From positions 1-64,000 of the forward strand of contig PPHI01000043.1 in NCBI GenBank assembly GCA_002901265.1: a DNA stretch of 64,000 nucleotides, in the 5' to 3' direction. Below are positions 14,883 through 25,733 of the stretch, piece after piece; position 1 is the first letter of the stretch; every line of letters begins with the position of its first letter. The notes below the pieces were generated by a model that did not search any database, was not told the origin of the DNA, and saw only the letters and a list, made by a program, of their open reading frames with translations. Origin of the DNA: Rhodopirellula baltica. Lineage in GTDB: Bacteria > Planctomycetota > Planctomycetia > Pirellulales > Pirellulaceae. The position numbers and the translations under genes are program-made.

Positions 14883-17800
14883 CTACTGGGCCTCGTCAAA
14901 ATCCAACTCGTAGTCCCAATCGGCGATCGCTTGGTCGACAAATTCTGGTTCGGCAGCCTGTTGTCGTGCGAGTTGGTTGATCACCCACAACGCGTCGAGT
15001 GCCGAAGCGAAACCGTCACCGTTGACGTCATAGAACGAAGGCGGGCCGACCGCATCAGTGATTTCTACGAAGCGGCGTGTCGACCGATCAAAGACGCTGC
15101 CGACCGCAAGCTGATTGATGACTGTCAACGCATCAATTGGACTGACGGTTTGCGAATCGTTCACGTCATATTTGTCGACCGGGTTTTGCCAACCGTTGGT
15201 CGAGTCCAAGCGAATATCGCTGACCTGAACTTGGCTGGCATCAACTCCGAATCCGGCGAGATCAAACGACAGTGTCGTCGTTTGACCACTGATTGAATCC
15301 GGAAGCGAAACGAAGACATCAAACGGTTGACTGAAATCAATGACGGAGCCGCTACGCTTGTTCCCTTCGATAGAAACCCCTTCGGCGAACCGCAGCGTCC
15401 CATCGGCTTGGATATTCAAGATCGCGTCACCACCAGCGATCGAGTCAATCAGACCAAGTTGGCTGGTGCCAGTGCTACTACTGAGCAGACCGACTTCGAA
15501 GACTTCTGGCGGGTGCATCGGGGAACCCGAGTTCACGCCGGAATCGAGCTGCAATCCGCTGATCGTGAACGACAAGGTGTTCTTGCCTGCGGGAACCACA
15601 AACGCCTGCGAAAGGCTCGACAACATGGAAGTGCCTTCTTGCAATGTCACCGAACCGGCTTGAATCATCGTCGTCCCAATGGTCGACCAGGCAAAGTCGT
15701 CGGCAAGCGGATCGGTTTGGGTAAACGCGACGTTGTGAAGTCTGGCGTTGACGACGGTCGGATCGGTGATCGGCAAGTCAACAAATTCTGGTTCGGCGGA
15801 CGACACCGATCTTGCCAAAGTCACGTCTCCCCGGCGAACTGTCTGCGCAGTGTTTGTTGACCGCGAGCCACGGTTCTGTTGATCGAGATTCCAGATCGCG
15901 GCGACGGGCAGCACGTCTGATTCGGTGAGAGACTTCACGACGGCCGGGTCGATTCGGCCACTCATCACTGCGTCGGAATGAAAATCGCTATCGAGCTCGT
16001 TCCCATTGCGTTCAAGACGCAGCTCGCGATCACTCAGGTGATAGACGATCCCCTGTTCGTCACTGTCAACGAAGTAGGCAAATCCTGGGGTTGTGGCATC
16101 GAAGCCGAATGCATGACCGACTTCGTGCAGTAACACTGATTGCAGGTCATAGCCACTGGCAGACCATCCGAGCCCTGCGGCATCGGCATCGACCATGATG
16201 GTCGCCTCTGCTGGGCGGCCGAGTTCGTCACGCCGTAGGATCCGAGTGTTAGCGAGCGCTTCACCGGCAAGATCATCAAAACCGAACTGAATAGCGACAT
16301 TTGGAACGACGTTTATCGCATCGATCCAAGTTTGCATCGCTTGTAACCCAAGTTCGTCAACCTTCACGTCCAGATCTTCGTCACTCGATGGAATCGTGCA
16401 AACGTTGATGTGATCGAACGTTCCATCGAATTCTGCAGGCAGGTGCAGTGGGCTGTAGACCGTTGACGCGACGACCTCCAACGCCTTCGAGACCTGCAGT
16501 GGCGCGGGAACATTGAAGTTCCTGTCGAGTACAAGGAACTCGGACGTTCCGACAAAAGCGCTACCGGTGATCTGCACACGCTGAACCACCGATTGATAGG
16601 GATTGATACGCTCGTAAAGTCGTCGCAAGACACCGTCACCGAGTGCCGTTTCCAGCTGGGTAGAGTAGGAGAATAAGTATTTGCGTGCGTCGGTAGCGAT
16701 GTAACCGTGCGCCCCCTTCTTGACTGGATGCCCCGCATCGAATCCATCACGCACAAGTTCTCTGAACTCATCCACGTCCTGTTTATAGAGTTCCACCAAC
16801 TCATATTTTCGATGTGAATTCTCGTAGGTATCAAACGATTCTCGAAGCGATTTGAGCTCCGTTGTTAGCGCCGCATCATTGTTGGAAATGGCACGTGCGA
16901 TCCGTTCATCGAGCTCATTTTTGGCAAATTCGTAGAACTTATTGATAGCGTCTGCACCGACAATATCCTTTTCTTTAACAACGCCTAACTCACCCGTCTC
17001 AGGGTTGATTTTGTCCTTGTCAAAGACCTTTTCCTTCTGCTTTGCAATTAGCTTTTCATATTGTTCCAAAGTTGCAGTCGTAAAGTTCAAGTCAAAATCA
17101 CTGAGCGGTCCGAGGGGAGTTTTGAACAAGTCAGAAACGATCCGCCATGCGTACGCATACCGCTCCCCTTGCAAAACGCTGAACGGTGTTGACTTTCCGG
17201 TGACAATATTGGTCACCCAATCAGCCCGGAACAGAAATTGATCGATCGATGCTCCGAATGATCCCCGCTCGAATACACCATTGATTCCTAAAGCTTTGCC
17301 TTGCTCTGAGAACGCGAACTGTGCGGTGATCTCTGTCATCACCGGATTGCGAACCGATTTTTCATCGATAATCCGAATCACCTCGGCAGCTTCTTTTCGC
17401 GACAAACGGTTTAGTTTGTCAGTAACCGATCCTGTTCCAGGTTTGACCGAGTCGATGGCCTCGTGCATGACATTGTCAAGCTTATTCCAGACGTTCGGTA
17501 AGCCGATGCGGCCTTTGTGCCCCATAAATTCACTGAGCGATTTTGAGAACTTGGCCAGTCGAGGATCGAGTGACGACGAAGCGAGCTTTTCGAGCTTTTT
17601 CGCAACAGCACTCGTTTGCCCGATTTTTCCTTGAACGTCCGGATCTTTGAAATCCAGCATTCTCTTGGCAAGACCATCTGTTTCGTGGAACAGATAGTCT
17701 TCTGGTCCAGGGGCATCGGGCTTGATGACCTCGTAGTAGTTTGGCGCGATCGGCTCTTTGATAAATCGAGATGACTCGATCGTTTTCGAAATGTCCTTCA

Positions 17801-20800
17801 GACGCTCGATCTCCGCAGCAGTCAGCCCCTTCAACCTTTCCTTGGTCGACGGCAGATTGAAAAAGTCATTGACTTCTTTTTCGACCTTGTCGAAGTTGTA
17901 GTCTTTGTCTCGTAACTTGTACTTTAGGCCCTCGAAGTCCAGCGAATCCTTCCGAACTGCCGCGATCAGTTCGTCGTACAAGGCCGTTGGATTAGTAATG
18001 CCTTTCAACAACGATTCAATATTACCTACACCCGGACGCCTGCCGCCCAACTTTCGCAAGACGCGGCCGCCTGTTCGCACGATGGCGGATGACGCTGCTT
18101 TTGCGGCTGGGGCGGCGATGAATTCACCGATGGTCGTCAGTGCTTGAGCGCGGACTGTCGCATCATCCGAGAAGAATTGGTTTGGCAGATCCACGATCGC
18201 ATCAATGGCAGCCTTTGCCACCGCAAGTGCGCCTTGCTGCTCGAGCGCCATCGCGACTTTTGAATAACGTTCTCGCTGAGCACGCTCACTTGGTAAGCCG
18301 TACCCTTCCATCGAAACCACCGCGGCATCTGCAAACATCGCGCCGACATCCAACAGTTCATCCGCGACGGTCAGGAATGTCGCCGCACTGACCGCAGACC
18401 AGAACATCAGTCGATTTTTCGCAATGATACCCCAGTCGGAAAACGGATCGGCATTCACAAGCTGGTCGTACTGCTGGCTCATCATGCGTGAGTCAGCAGA
18501 AATCGCACTCAAATGCGAAGCAATCGTCTTTGATTGGCTATTTGTATAGGCTCCCAACTGGTTTAGCGTTTTATAGCCAGCCTGATAGACGTTTTCAATC
18601 GACAGTGACTTGAGTGTTTCCGGAGAGGTAAACACGCCAACCGCCAGCGATGCGTAAAAACCGGTGAGTTCGATGACTGGCTTTAGATCTTTCGCGATCG
18701 CGGCATTGATGTTGGATGTGTTTTGGTCGATCGACAGCTGAAATTGGCGTGCTCCATTGCCGAGAGGATTTGCTACACCACTTCCCCAGACGCGCGCGAC
18801 TCTGCCACTGTGCGAGGCCGCGACGTCACTGGTAACGCTGGAACTACCTACAGGCACGGCTTTTAAACCACTGGGGTCGACCATGTTGACCGGATCGCTT
18901 CCGGCATACCGATAGAGGTTCGCATCGCCTCCTAGGAATCCACTGGGATCGGCCGACAAGAATCGTCCCGTCGAAGGGTCGTAGAAGCGGGCGCGACTGT
19001 AGTACAGGTCCAGTTCAGGAACAAACTCGCCCCCGGTGTACAAGAATCTTGATTGTGGCCCGTTGGCCTGTTGCGAAAGCATGACGCCGTAGGCACCGTA
19101 GATCATTTTGTCGATCATGGACGCCTGGGGATCCACAATTAGGCGGGTGGACTTTTGACGGTCGTGCAACAACCAACTGAAATCGCCGCCGCCAAAGTCT
19201 TGTGCATGAACCGAATCGGTTTCGGATTCACTCAGGTAGACGACATCAACGGTAGCAATGTCATTGGTGTCCACTAAGACTTCTGCGATCAAATCGGCGC
19301 CGTCATAGACGAACAGCCGTTCTTCGCTGACCGCCAGAGGCTGTCCGGGCTCGGCAACCTGGAGCGTTTGTTTGACGCGGCGATCTAAGCCGTCGTACAG
19401 TAAATCCAGTTGCCAAATCGGATTGCCGTCTGAATCTTTCATCGCAACACGAGTCAATCGATTGCGGTGATCCCAGTGCAGCTCTTTTGCTTGTCCGGTC
19501 GATTCATCGGTGACGCTAATCAAGTTGCCTTCGTTGTCGTAGCCCAACAGAAGGTCGCCGTTTGAATCGAGTCGGTTGCCATCCCCAACAACAAAACCAT
19601 CATCAAGACGGTTTCCGGCTTCGTCATAGACATAGCCTTCGTTGTCCAGAGCGGTCGTGTCGTATTGCACGCCGATCAAGCGATTTGCATCATCGTATCC
19701 GTACGAAACCAGGCCATTGGAATCCGTCGCAGTCGCCAGTTGGCCGTCTGCATAATACGCGTATTGGAATGACTCTAACGTTACGCCGCCCGCGTCATGG
19801 ATCATTGACTCCGTCAGTCCGCGGTTGTTTCGACCGATCGTTGTAACAATGTCGTCGTTTCCATTTGATCGTCGAGTGATCGCGGAATAGACATTGGCAA
19901 GGTCTGTCGCATCGGTCAATTCGATCGACTTTTCCGAAACAAAACTGCCGGATTGCTCCACACGTTCGAGCTGGTGGGTAGCCGGATTGAACACATATTG
20001 ATTGACAACAAATGGTTCGTCCTGACCGACCAATGAAACTGCGGTCTCGGTGCCCCGGCCAAGCTGGTCGGGAGTGTGAGCGAGCTGAAACGATTGGTTT
20101 TCGATGACCAGGGTCTGATGGATCAACCGGTCGGATGCGTCGTTGCTCAGTTCTAGATCGACGGTGGTCCCATCACTATCGATCCTGGTGACGCGGCCGA
20201 GAGCGTCGACCTGGAAATCAATCGCGCCGACTTGAGTTCCACTGGGATCAAACCAAGACTCGGTCACCAGATCACCGGCAAAGGTATGCTGGAATGTAGA
20301 CCGACGACCGTCACGGTCAACCATCGCTACGCGTTCGCCTTGAGCGTCAAGGGTGTACGACTTTGTGCCGAACCGATTCGTCTCGGCAATCAAGCGTCCC
20401 TCACCATCGTATTGATACGCCGTGACTTCACCACCAGCATCGGTCAGGCCAATTAAGTTGCCCGCCGGGTCATATTCATACTGCGTCGCGTTGCCCACTG
20501 GATCGATGACTTCGATAGTTTCGTTGCGGGCGTTGTAGCGATACTCCGTTGGCTCGGCTCCGTCAGCTTCGAAGAAAAACCGTAGATTGCCGATTGCGTC
20601 AAACTCGTAGCGGACGGTGTTGCCGTCACCATCGGTGGTCTGACTGAGGTGATTTCGAGCATCGTACTGATGACTTTCGGACCAGTTACCCACCGTTTCC
20701 GATTTCAGGTTTCCTGACGCATCATACGTCAAGACGCGGTCCGGTTCACCGACCGTTTCGATTTTGCTTTGCCGTCCAGCTTTATCAAAGTGCATGACCT

Positions 20801-23800
20801 GGGCAACGACTCCGGTCGCATCGGTGATGGCAATGGTCGGACCATTCGCCGTCGTCACGTAGTTCCACGACTGCACCATATCGCCACCGACCTCGGACGA
20901 TTCGATCGTCCTTAGAGTCCGTCGCCCAACGGCATCGTATTGGTAAGTCGTACGATGCCCTAGTGCGTCGATCAACTCAACAAGATCGCCGTTGTCGTTG
21001 TAGTCCATTTGCGTGACGCTGATCCGGGAAGCCGCGGTGGTTCCGGTGTCACGACTGACTTCGGTTGGCTGGTTTGAAAGGTTGTAGACGTAATCGATCG
21101 CATAGTCGTCACCTCCTTCGGGAACCTCACGGACAACATTGCCAACTTCGTCGTAGAACAGTTGCGTCACGAGATCACTGAACCCTGGTGTGACAGGAAC
21201 ATCGATCGAAAAGTCTGGCGTCGCTGCCGAGCGATGGACTTCGGTGACTCTACCAAGCCCGTCATAATGCGTCGTGCTCGCGAAAAACTGTCCCGTAGGA
21301 TCACGTGGATCGGTTTGTCGAATCAAGCGTCCGAGCAGATCGTACTCGAACGTCACCTTCGATTCAGAATCGCTGCCAACACCAACGGTTTGCACCAAGG
21401 GAAGGGAGCGTGCGTCAAACGTCGTCTCGTGAACATTCCCCACCGCATCAACAAGACGCACCAGATTGGCGACTTCATCGTAGGTGTATTCTGTTCGATC
21501 TCCGAATGGATCGGTAACGGTTAGGATACGCCCCATGCCGTCAAAGGTCGTCGTTGTCTCGTTCCCACGTCCGTCCTTGGTCATCGTCGTGTTGGTGTCC
21601 GGATAGAACGTCCTGGACACATCGCCTTCACCATTAGTGAGCGACGTTTCACGATCCATCGAATCATAAGTTCGTCGTGATGTACCAAACTTGTCAGTCG
21701 CCACCACGAGGTTCCCGTACCGATCCGCGGTGTAGCGGATCTCATCGCCGACAGCATCAATGATGGCTGCGGGATAATTTAGGTCGTCGTATTCGAATCG
21801 CGTGACGTAGTCTTCGCCGCCGAAATCTTGCTCCCAGATCAAGTTGCCTGATTCATCGTAAGCGGATTTTTTGAAGAGACGTTTTGGGTTCAATTCGGTT
21901 CCGCCAAGCGTTGACGATTCGATCAGAAGCCCACTGGCATCGAATACGAACTGATCTTCAAAACCCGCACCGCGAGAATCGATGTAGCTCGCTAGATAGC
22001 CAGCCGCATCGTAAGTCCACTGTTCAAGCTCACGATCATTGTCGGACACTGTCCGTCCGCTGAAACGGTCGACGCTGCCAATTTGCTCGTCAACCGTGTA
22101 GGTGTAGACAGTTGCATATGCGGGACCACGCGGATCGATTTCTGTAGCGATTTGCCCGGCATTGTCATACCTGTACTGCGTGACCGCGGCAGGCCCTGGA
22201 TTCAGCTCCGTACCGGTCGGCACTGAGGTCTGCACGACACGGCCGATCCCATCGTAGATCGTCTCTGTTGTGTAGTAGTCGCCTCGGGCATCAGTGATGG
22301 CGATCACATTGCCGGAACCATCGTACTTGTAGGTCGTAGAATTGTGTTCGGCATCAGTTGCCACCCGGACGCGATTGGCAGCATCGTAAACGGATTCGAA
22401 TCGAATCGTATTGCCGTCCGAATCGAGCAACGGCCCGACGGTAGCGGTCTTGTTATTGACCGCGTCGTATTCCAACTCGATGGTGTAGCCTTCGGCATTT
22501 GTCGTCGATGTCAGTCGATCGTTTTCGTCAAAGGAATGCCTGATGATTCGCTCGGCAGCATAGGCATCCGCCGCATAGCGTTCCTCGATCACATTTCCGT
22601 TGGCATCGTAGACGTACTGTGTTTCATGCCCGGCAGGGTCGATCCGTGAGATCTGCCGACCGGCTGGATCGTAGTCGTAGGTCATACGCAGAACTTGCCC
22701 GTCAAGTCCGGCACGTGGACCTTCGGTAACAATCAGGCGTCCAACGTTGTCATAAATGTACTTCTCGGTCGACGGTGCGAGTGGTTCCGATGGAATTCCG
22801 CGTGGCCGGTCGACTTGGACGACCCGATTTAATTCATCGTAGGTGGTGTAGGTCGTGTAGTACTGTCCGCGAGGATCTTGGCTCGCGATTTCGTTGTTGT
22901 TCTTGTCGTATGAATAGACCCACGTTGCGACCGGGCCCGGTGCCGACGGCGTTCCGGTGTTATTTGTCCGCGATGTCAGATTGTTCGCACCGTCGTACGT
23001 CGATGAACTATCAAAGAAACTGCCGCGCGGATCATAGGAATGAATCACATTGCCGGCTTCGTCAAAATCGAATCGCGTTCTCAAAACGCCAAAGCCATCA
23101 AATTGACCGGTACCATCATCAGCGAGCGGAACCGCCGTTTCCTGGTGGATTGCGATACGACGATTCAACACGTCGTAGTCGTACCGTGTCGACACCCCGC
23201 GTGGATCGGTTTCGACAAGTAAGTTGTCGTTCAGGTCGTACTGATAGGCGGTTGTCAGTGTTTCATCGTTTCCTTCCATTCCCGAAGGTCTGACAACTTC
23301 GATCAGATTACCACGAGAATCGTACTGCAGCGTGGTTGTCCAAAGTGCCGGGTTGGCCCCGGCACGAGGGTCGACGATCGACGTTTTCCGGCTCGCCGCG
23401 TCATAGCCATAGCGCGTCGTGTTTCCTTCGGCATCGGTCAACGCAATCATGCGATTTGCATTGTCGTACTGCATCACTTTTGTATGCGTCAGTCCTTCGG
23501 CATCGGCGATGGAGATTCCCGTGCAGAACGACAGACCTGCATTCGGCATGATTTCTGCAACCACATTTCCGGCCGCGTCGTAGACGGTACACATGGTGTG
23601 CCCCATCGCGTCGCTGGTTCCGATTTGGCGATTGAGCCCGTCGTAGTGAAAGACTTTGGTCTCGCCCTGAGGATTGGTTACCGACGTCTGGTTGTTTGCG
23701 TCGTCATACCCGTAGAACCACGTGTGTCCCTGCGCATCCGTTTTTGATTCCAGTCGGCCTGCGGAATCGAAGGCGTAGGTTGTGAACCAGTTCGGGTCTC

Positions 23801-25733
23801 GAGCGTCGTATTCTTTGACAATATTGCCAACACCGTCGTACTCAAAAACAACAGATGCGAGTCCGTCTCCAGAAGGCTGTATGCGTTCGATCAAACGATC
23901 GAGCTTGTCATAAACAAACTGAGTCGGCGCGATCGTTGGACGCGGATCGGATTGCAGCACCAGATTTCCGACGTCGTCATACAACGTTGTCACACTGATT
24001 GCTGATCCTGTTCCGAACGCTTGAATTGTTTCGCTGAGGAACAGTCGATCGTCGTACTCGTAGCGTGTGATCGTTCCTTTGGCGTCGGTGAAGGTTTCGA
24101 TTTTGCCGACTTCGTTGTATTCGCGCTGCGTCGTTGCCGGAGTCTCGGAACCGGCGCCATCGATCTGCGCGACCATCCGATTGAGTTTGTCGTATTGCCA
24201 CTGTGTGTAGACGTTGGTCCCGGGTTTTCGTTCAGAAAGCTTGTTTCCGAGCGTATCGAAGACCTGGATCAACTCGACTTTCCGATCATCACCGATATCG
24301 TTGCTGAGCGGAATCGTTGTGGTTTGCCGACGTCGGTCGCTTGACCAAGTGTTGGTGACCACATAGGTGTCGCCAGACAGGCCTTGATCTTGGCCAGGGA
24401 TTGGACGAGTGATCGTCGCGACGGCGTCATATTTATCATACGTGTAGGACGTCTTGTTTCCTTCCGGATCAATCACCTCCGTCACACGCCCCATGACGTC
24501 GTACTTCGTCTCGGTCGTATAGTCACTTCCGTTTGCAAGTGAGTTCCGTGGATCGGTGACCTTTGTCTTGCGACCGACTTCGTCGTATTCATAGGTCGTC
24601 GTACGACCATCAGGATCGATTTCACGGATCAACCGTTTAGCGCCGTCGTATTCAAACCGGAAGACATCAGTCGTGTCACGGGCATCGTCAACCTGCAAAA
24701 TGTTGCCTTCGCCGCTGTACGTAGTCTTTGTGACACCGCCTTCTGGATCGATGGATTCGACGACACGTCCGAATTGATCGATGATGTTTGTGGTGGTGTG
24801 TCCACGCTCGTCCGTCGATGTCTTCAGTTGCCCTTCGGGATAGTACGTAAAGGTGGCTGGCTGGGCGGCACCGTTCGTTTCGCTTTCCAATCGATTCCGC
24901 GAATCGTAGGTAAATTCACTACGGAATTCGTTTGCCGTATTGGGTGCAAGTACGGTGGCTATCTTATTCCCGCTGACGTCATATTCATGCCGAGTCTGTT
25001 GGCCTTCGGCGTTTGTCATCAATGCAACTTGGTTGAACAAGTTGTAGAGATATTTGGTTGTTTGGTTCTCGGTGGAGTTATAGATCGTGGTTTGAAGCAC
25101 GCGGTCGGCGTGGTCATAAACCGTTTCGGTCCGCATGTCGGGCAATGGGCCAGATTCTGCGGTGACACGCCCTCGGCCATCGAGCGTGTTCGTGATCACA
25201 CCGCCGTGATGAAGAACCACTGAAGTCGTCCGACCGGCATCGTCAATCACATAGGTCGTCTTACGTCCGAGAGTGTCGTAGCTCGCGATCGGTTCGTTGT
25301 ACTCGTTGTAGACCGTCGCGATGACGGATCCATCGGGCTGTTTGATCAGGTGCACATCACCGCCAGCCTGTCCGGCCACACCGTAGCCAATGTCAAACTG
25401 CCCAAGGGCGTAGGCGTATTCAGTCGTCAGATCGAGTTCACCGACCGCTTCGATCCTGGTCTTTTGCCGATCAAGAATGTCCCACTGCGTTGTCGTCGTA
25501 ACATCATCACCATCGACAGACTGAGTCTGATTTCCGTGTGCATCATATTCGTATGTCCGAGTCACCTCAGGTGCTTCCGCCAAACCTCGTTTGGTTTCAG
25601 AAGTGATGCGATTCATTGCGTCGCGGGTGTACTCGGTTTCGAAGCCGTTGGCATCGATCACGCTCTTGACGTAGCCGGATGGGAAGTACGTGTAGGTACG
25701 TTTTCCATCTTCGAAGATCAGCTCCGTCATCAA
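14883..25733 (-). CDS. Giant RHS/YD-repeat protein with metalloprotease and dockerin end (third part)
   Basis: 3616 residues. From the first codons to about residue 2240 it is made of YD repeats (pattern G-x3-Y-x-YD-x2-G-x-L/N), ending in an RHS core (RFYDPSTGRFLSADP, then NLYRYAGSDPVNMVDPSG at about 2240-2290). About 800 residues of helical, charged sequence without a recognised toxin fold follow. A matrixin-like zinc protease motif HEVGHAFGFD stands near 3201. The C-terminus has two dockerin-like repeats (YDVNDSQTVSPIDALTVINQL and YDVNGDGFASALDALWVINQ, about 3525-3600). The ORF starts at TTG 25733 (or ATG 25730), overlapping the stop of the previous ORF, and the YD pattern continues without a break across the junction. 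It therefore looks like the C-terminal third of a single polypeptide. It is probably surface-exposed or secreted. Confidence 0.88.
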   Translation of the reverse strand: MMTELIFEDGKRTYTYFPSGYVKSVIDANGFETEYTRDAMNRITSETKRGLAEAPEVTRTYEYDAHGNQTQSVDGDDVTTTTQWDILDRQKTRIEAVGELDLTTEYAYALGQFDIGYGVAGQAGGDVHLIKQPDGSVIATVYNEYNEPIASYDTLGRKTTYVIDDAGRTTSVVLHHGGVITNTLDGRGRVTAESGPLPDMRTETVYDHADRVLQTTIYNSTENQTTKYLYNLFNQVALMTNAEGQQTRHEYDVSGNKIATVLAPNTANEFRSEFTYDSRNRLESETNGAAQPATFTYYPEGQLKTSTDERGHTTTNIIDQFGRVVESIDPEGGVTKTTYSGEGNILQVDDARDTTDVFRFEYDGAKRLIREIDPDGRTTTYEYDEVGRKTKVTDPRNSLANGSDYTTETKYDVMGRVTEVIDPEGNKTSYTYDKYDAVATITRPIPGQDQGLSGDTYVVTNTWSSDRRRQTTTIPLSNDIGDDRKVELIQVFDTLGNKLSERKPGTNVYTQWQYDKLNRMVAQIDGAGSETPATTQREYNEVGKIETFTDAKGTITRYEYDDRLFLSETIQAFGTGSAISVTTLYDDVGNLVLQSDPRPTIAPTQFVYDKLDRLIERIQPSGDGLASVVFEYDGVGNIVKEYDARDPNWFTTYAFDSAGRLESKTDAQGHTWFYGYDDANNQTSVTNPQGETKVFHYDGLNRQIGTSDAMGHTMCTVYDAAGNVVAEIMPNAGLSFCTGISIADAEGLTHTKVMQYDNANRMIALTDAEGNTTRYGYDAASRKTSIVDPRAGANPALWTTTLQYDSRGNLIEVVRPSGMEGNDETLTTAYQYDLNDNLLVETDPRGVSTRYDYDVLNRRIAIHQETAVPLADDGTGQFDGFGVLRTRFDFDEAGNVIHSYDPRGSFFDSSSTYDGANNLTSRTNNTGTPSAPGPVATWVYSYDKNNNEIASQDPRGQYYTTYTTYDELNRVVQVDRPRGIPSEPLAPSTEKYIYDNVGRLIVTEGPRAGLDGQVLRMTYDYDPAGRQISRIDPAGHETQYVYDANGNVIEERYAADAYAAERIIRHSFDENDRLTSTTNAEGYTIELEYDAVNNKTATVGPLLDSDGNTIRFESVYDAANRVRVATDAEHNSTTYKYDGSGNVIAITDARGDYYTTETIYDGIGRVVQTSVPTGTELNPGPAAVTQYRYDNAGQIATEIDPRGPAYATVYTYTVDEQIGSVDRFSGRTVSDNDRELEQWTYDAAGYLASYIDSRGAGFEDQFVFDASGLLIESSTLGGTELNPKRLFKKSAYDESGNLIWEQDFGGEDYVTRFEYDDLNYPAAIIDAVGDEIRYTADRYGNLVVATDKFGTSRRTYDSMDRETSLTNGEGDVSRTFYPDTNTTMTKDGRGNETTTTFDGMGRILTVTDPFGDRTEYTYDEVANLVRLVDAVGNVHETTFDARSLPLVQTVGVGSDSESKVTFEYDLLGRLIRQTDPRDPTGQFFASTTHYDGLGRVTEVHRSAATPDFSIDVPVTPGFSDLVTQLFYDEVGNVVREVPEGGDDYAIDYVYNLSNQPTEVSRDTGTTAASRISVTQMDYNDNGDLVELIDALGHRTTYQYDAVGRRTLRTIESSEVGGDMVQSWNYVTTANGPTIAITDATGVVAQVMHFDKAGRQSKIETVGEPDRVLTYDASGNLKSETVGNWSESHQYDARNHLSQTTDGDGNTVRYEFDAIGNLRFFFEADGAEPTEYRYNARNETIEVIDPVGNATQYEYDPAGNLIGLTDAGGEVTAYQYDGEGRLIAETNRFGTKSYTLDAQGERVAMVDRDGRRSTFQHTFAGDLVTESWFDPSGTQVGAIDFQVDALGRVTRIDSDGTTVDLELSNDASDRLIHQTLVIENQSFQLAHTPDQLGRGTETAVSLVGQDEPFVVNQYVFNPATHQLERVEQSGSFVSEKSIELTDATDLANVYSAITRRSNGNDDIVTTIGRNNRGLTESMIHDAGGVTLESFQYAYYADGQLATATDSNGLVSYGYDDANRLIGVQYDTTALDNEGYVYDEAGNRLDDGFVVGDGNRLDSNGDLLLGYDNEGNLISVTDESTGQAKELHWDHRNRLTRVAMKDSDGNPIWQLDLLYDGLDRRVKQTLQVAEPGQPLAVSEERLFVYDGADLIAEVLVDTNDIATVDVVYLSESETDSVHAQDFGGGDFSWLLHDRQKSTRLIVDPQASMIDKMIYGAYGVMLSQQANGPQSRFLYTGGEFVPELDLYYSRARFYDPSTGRFLSADPSGFLGGDANLYRYAGSDPVNMVDPSGLKAVPVGSSSVTSDVAASHSGRVARVWGSGVANPLGNGARQFQLSIDQNTSNINAAIAKDLKPVIELTGFYASLAVGVFTSPETLKSLSIENVYQAGYKTLNQLGAYTNSQSKTIASHLSAISADSRMMSQQYDQLVNADPFSDWGIIAKNRLMFWSAVSAATFLTVADELLDVGAMFADAAVVSMEGYGLPSERAQRERYSKVAMALEQQGALAVAKAAIDAIVDLPNQFFSDDATVRAQALTTIGEFIAAPAAKAASSAIVRTGGRVLRKLGGRRPGVGNIESLLKGITNPTALYDELIAAVRKDSLDFEGLKYKLRDKDYNFDKVEKEVNDFFNLPSTKERLKGLTAAEIERLKDISKTIESSRFIKEPIAPNYYEVIKPDAPGPEDYLFHETDGLAKRMLDFKDPDVQGKIGQTSAVAKKLEKLASSSLDPRLAKFSKSLSEFMGHKGRIGLPNVWNKLDNVMHEAIDSVKPGTGSVTDKLNRLSRKEAAEVIRIIDEKSVRNPVMTEITAQFAFSEQGKALGINGVFERGSFGASIDQFLFRADWVTNIVTGKSTPFSVLQGERYAYAWRIVSDLFKTPLGPLSDFDLNFTTATLEQYEKLIAKQKEKVFDKDKINPETGELGVVKEKDIVGADAINKFYEFAKNELDERIARAISNNDAALTTELKSLRESFDTYENSHRKYELVELYKQDVDEFRELVRDGFDAGHPVKKGAHGYIATDARKYLFSYSTQLETALGDGVLRRLYERINPYQSVVQRVQITGSAFVGTSEFLVLDRNFNVPAPLQVSKALEVVASTVYSPLHLPAEFDGTFDHINVCTIPSSDEDLDVKVDELGLQAMQTWIDAINVVPNVAIQFGFDDLAGEALANTRILRRDELGRPAEATIMVDADAAGLGWSASGYDLQSVLLHEVGHAFGFDATTPGFAYFVDSDEQGIVYHLSDRELRLERNGNELDSDFHSDAVMSGRIDPAVVKSLTESDVLPVAAIWNLDQQNRGSRSTNTAQTVRRGDVTLARSVSSAEPEFVDLPITDPTVVNARLHNVAFTQTDPLADDFAWSTIGTTMIQAGSVTLQEGTSMLSSLSQAFVVPAGKNTLSFTISGLQLDSGVNSGSPMHPPEVFEVGLLSSSTGTSQLGLIDSIAGGDAILNIQADGTLRFAEGVSIEGNKRSGSVIDFSQPFDVFVSLPDSISGQTTTLSFDLAGFGVDASQVQVSDIRLDSTNGWQNPVDKYDVNDSQTVSPIDALTVINQLAVGSVFDRSTRRFVEITDAVGPPSFYDVNGDGFASALDALWVINQLARQQAAEPEFVDQAIADWDYELDFDEAQ

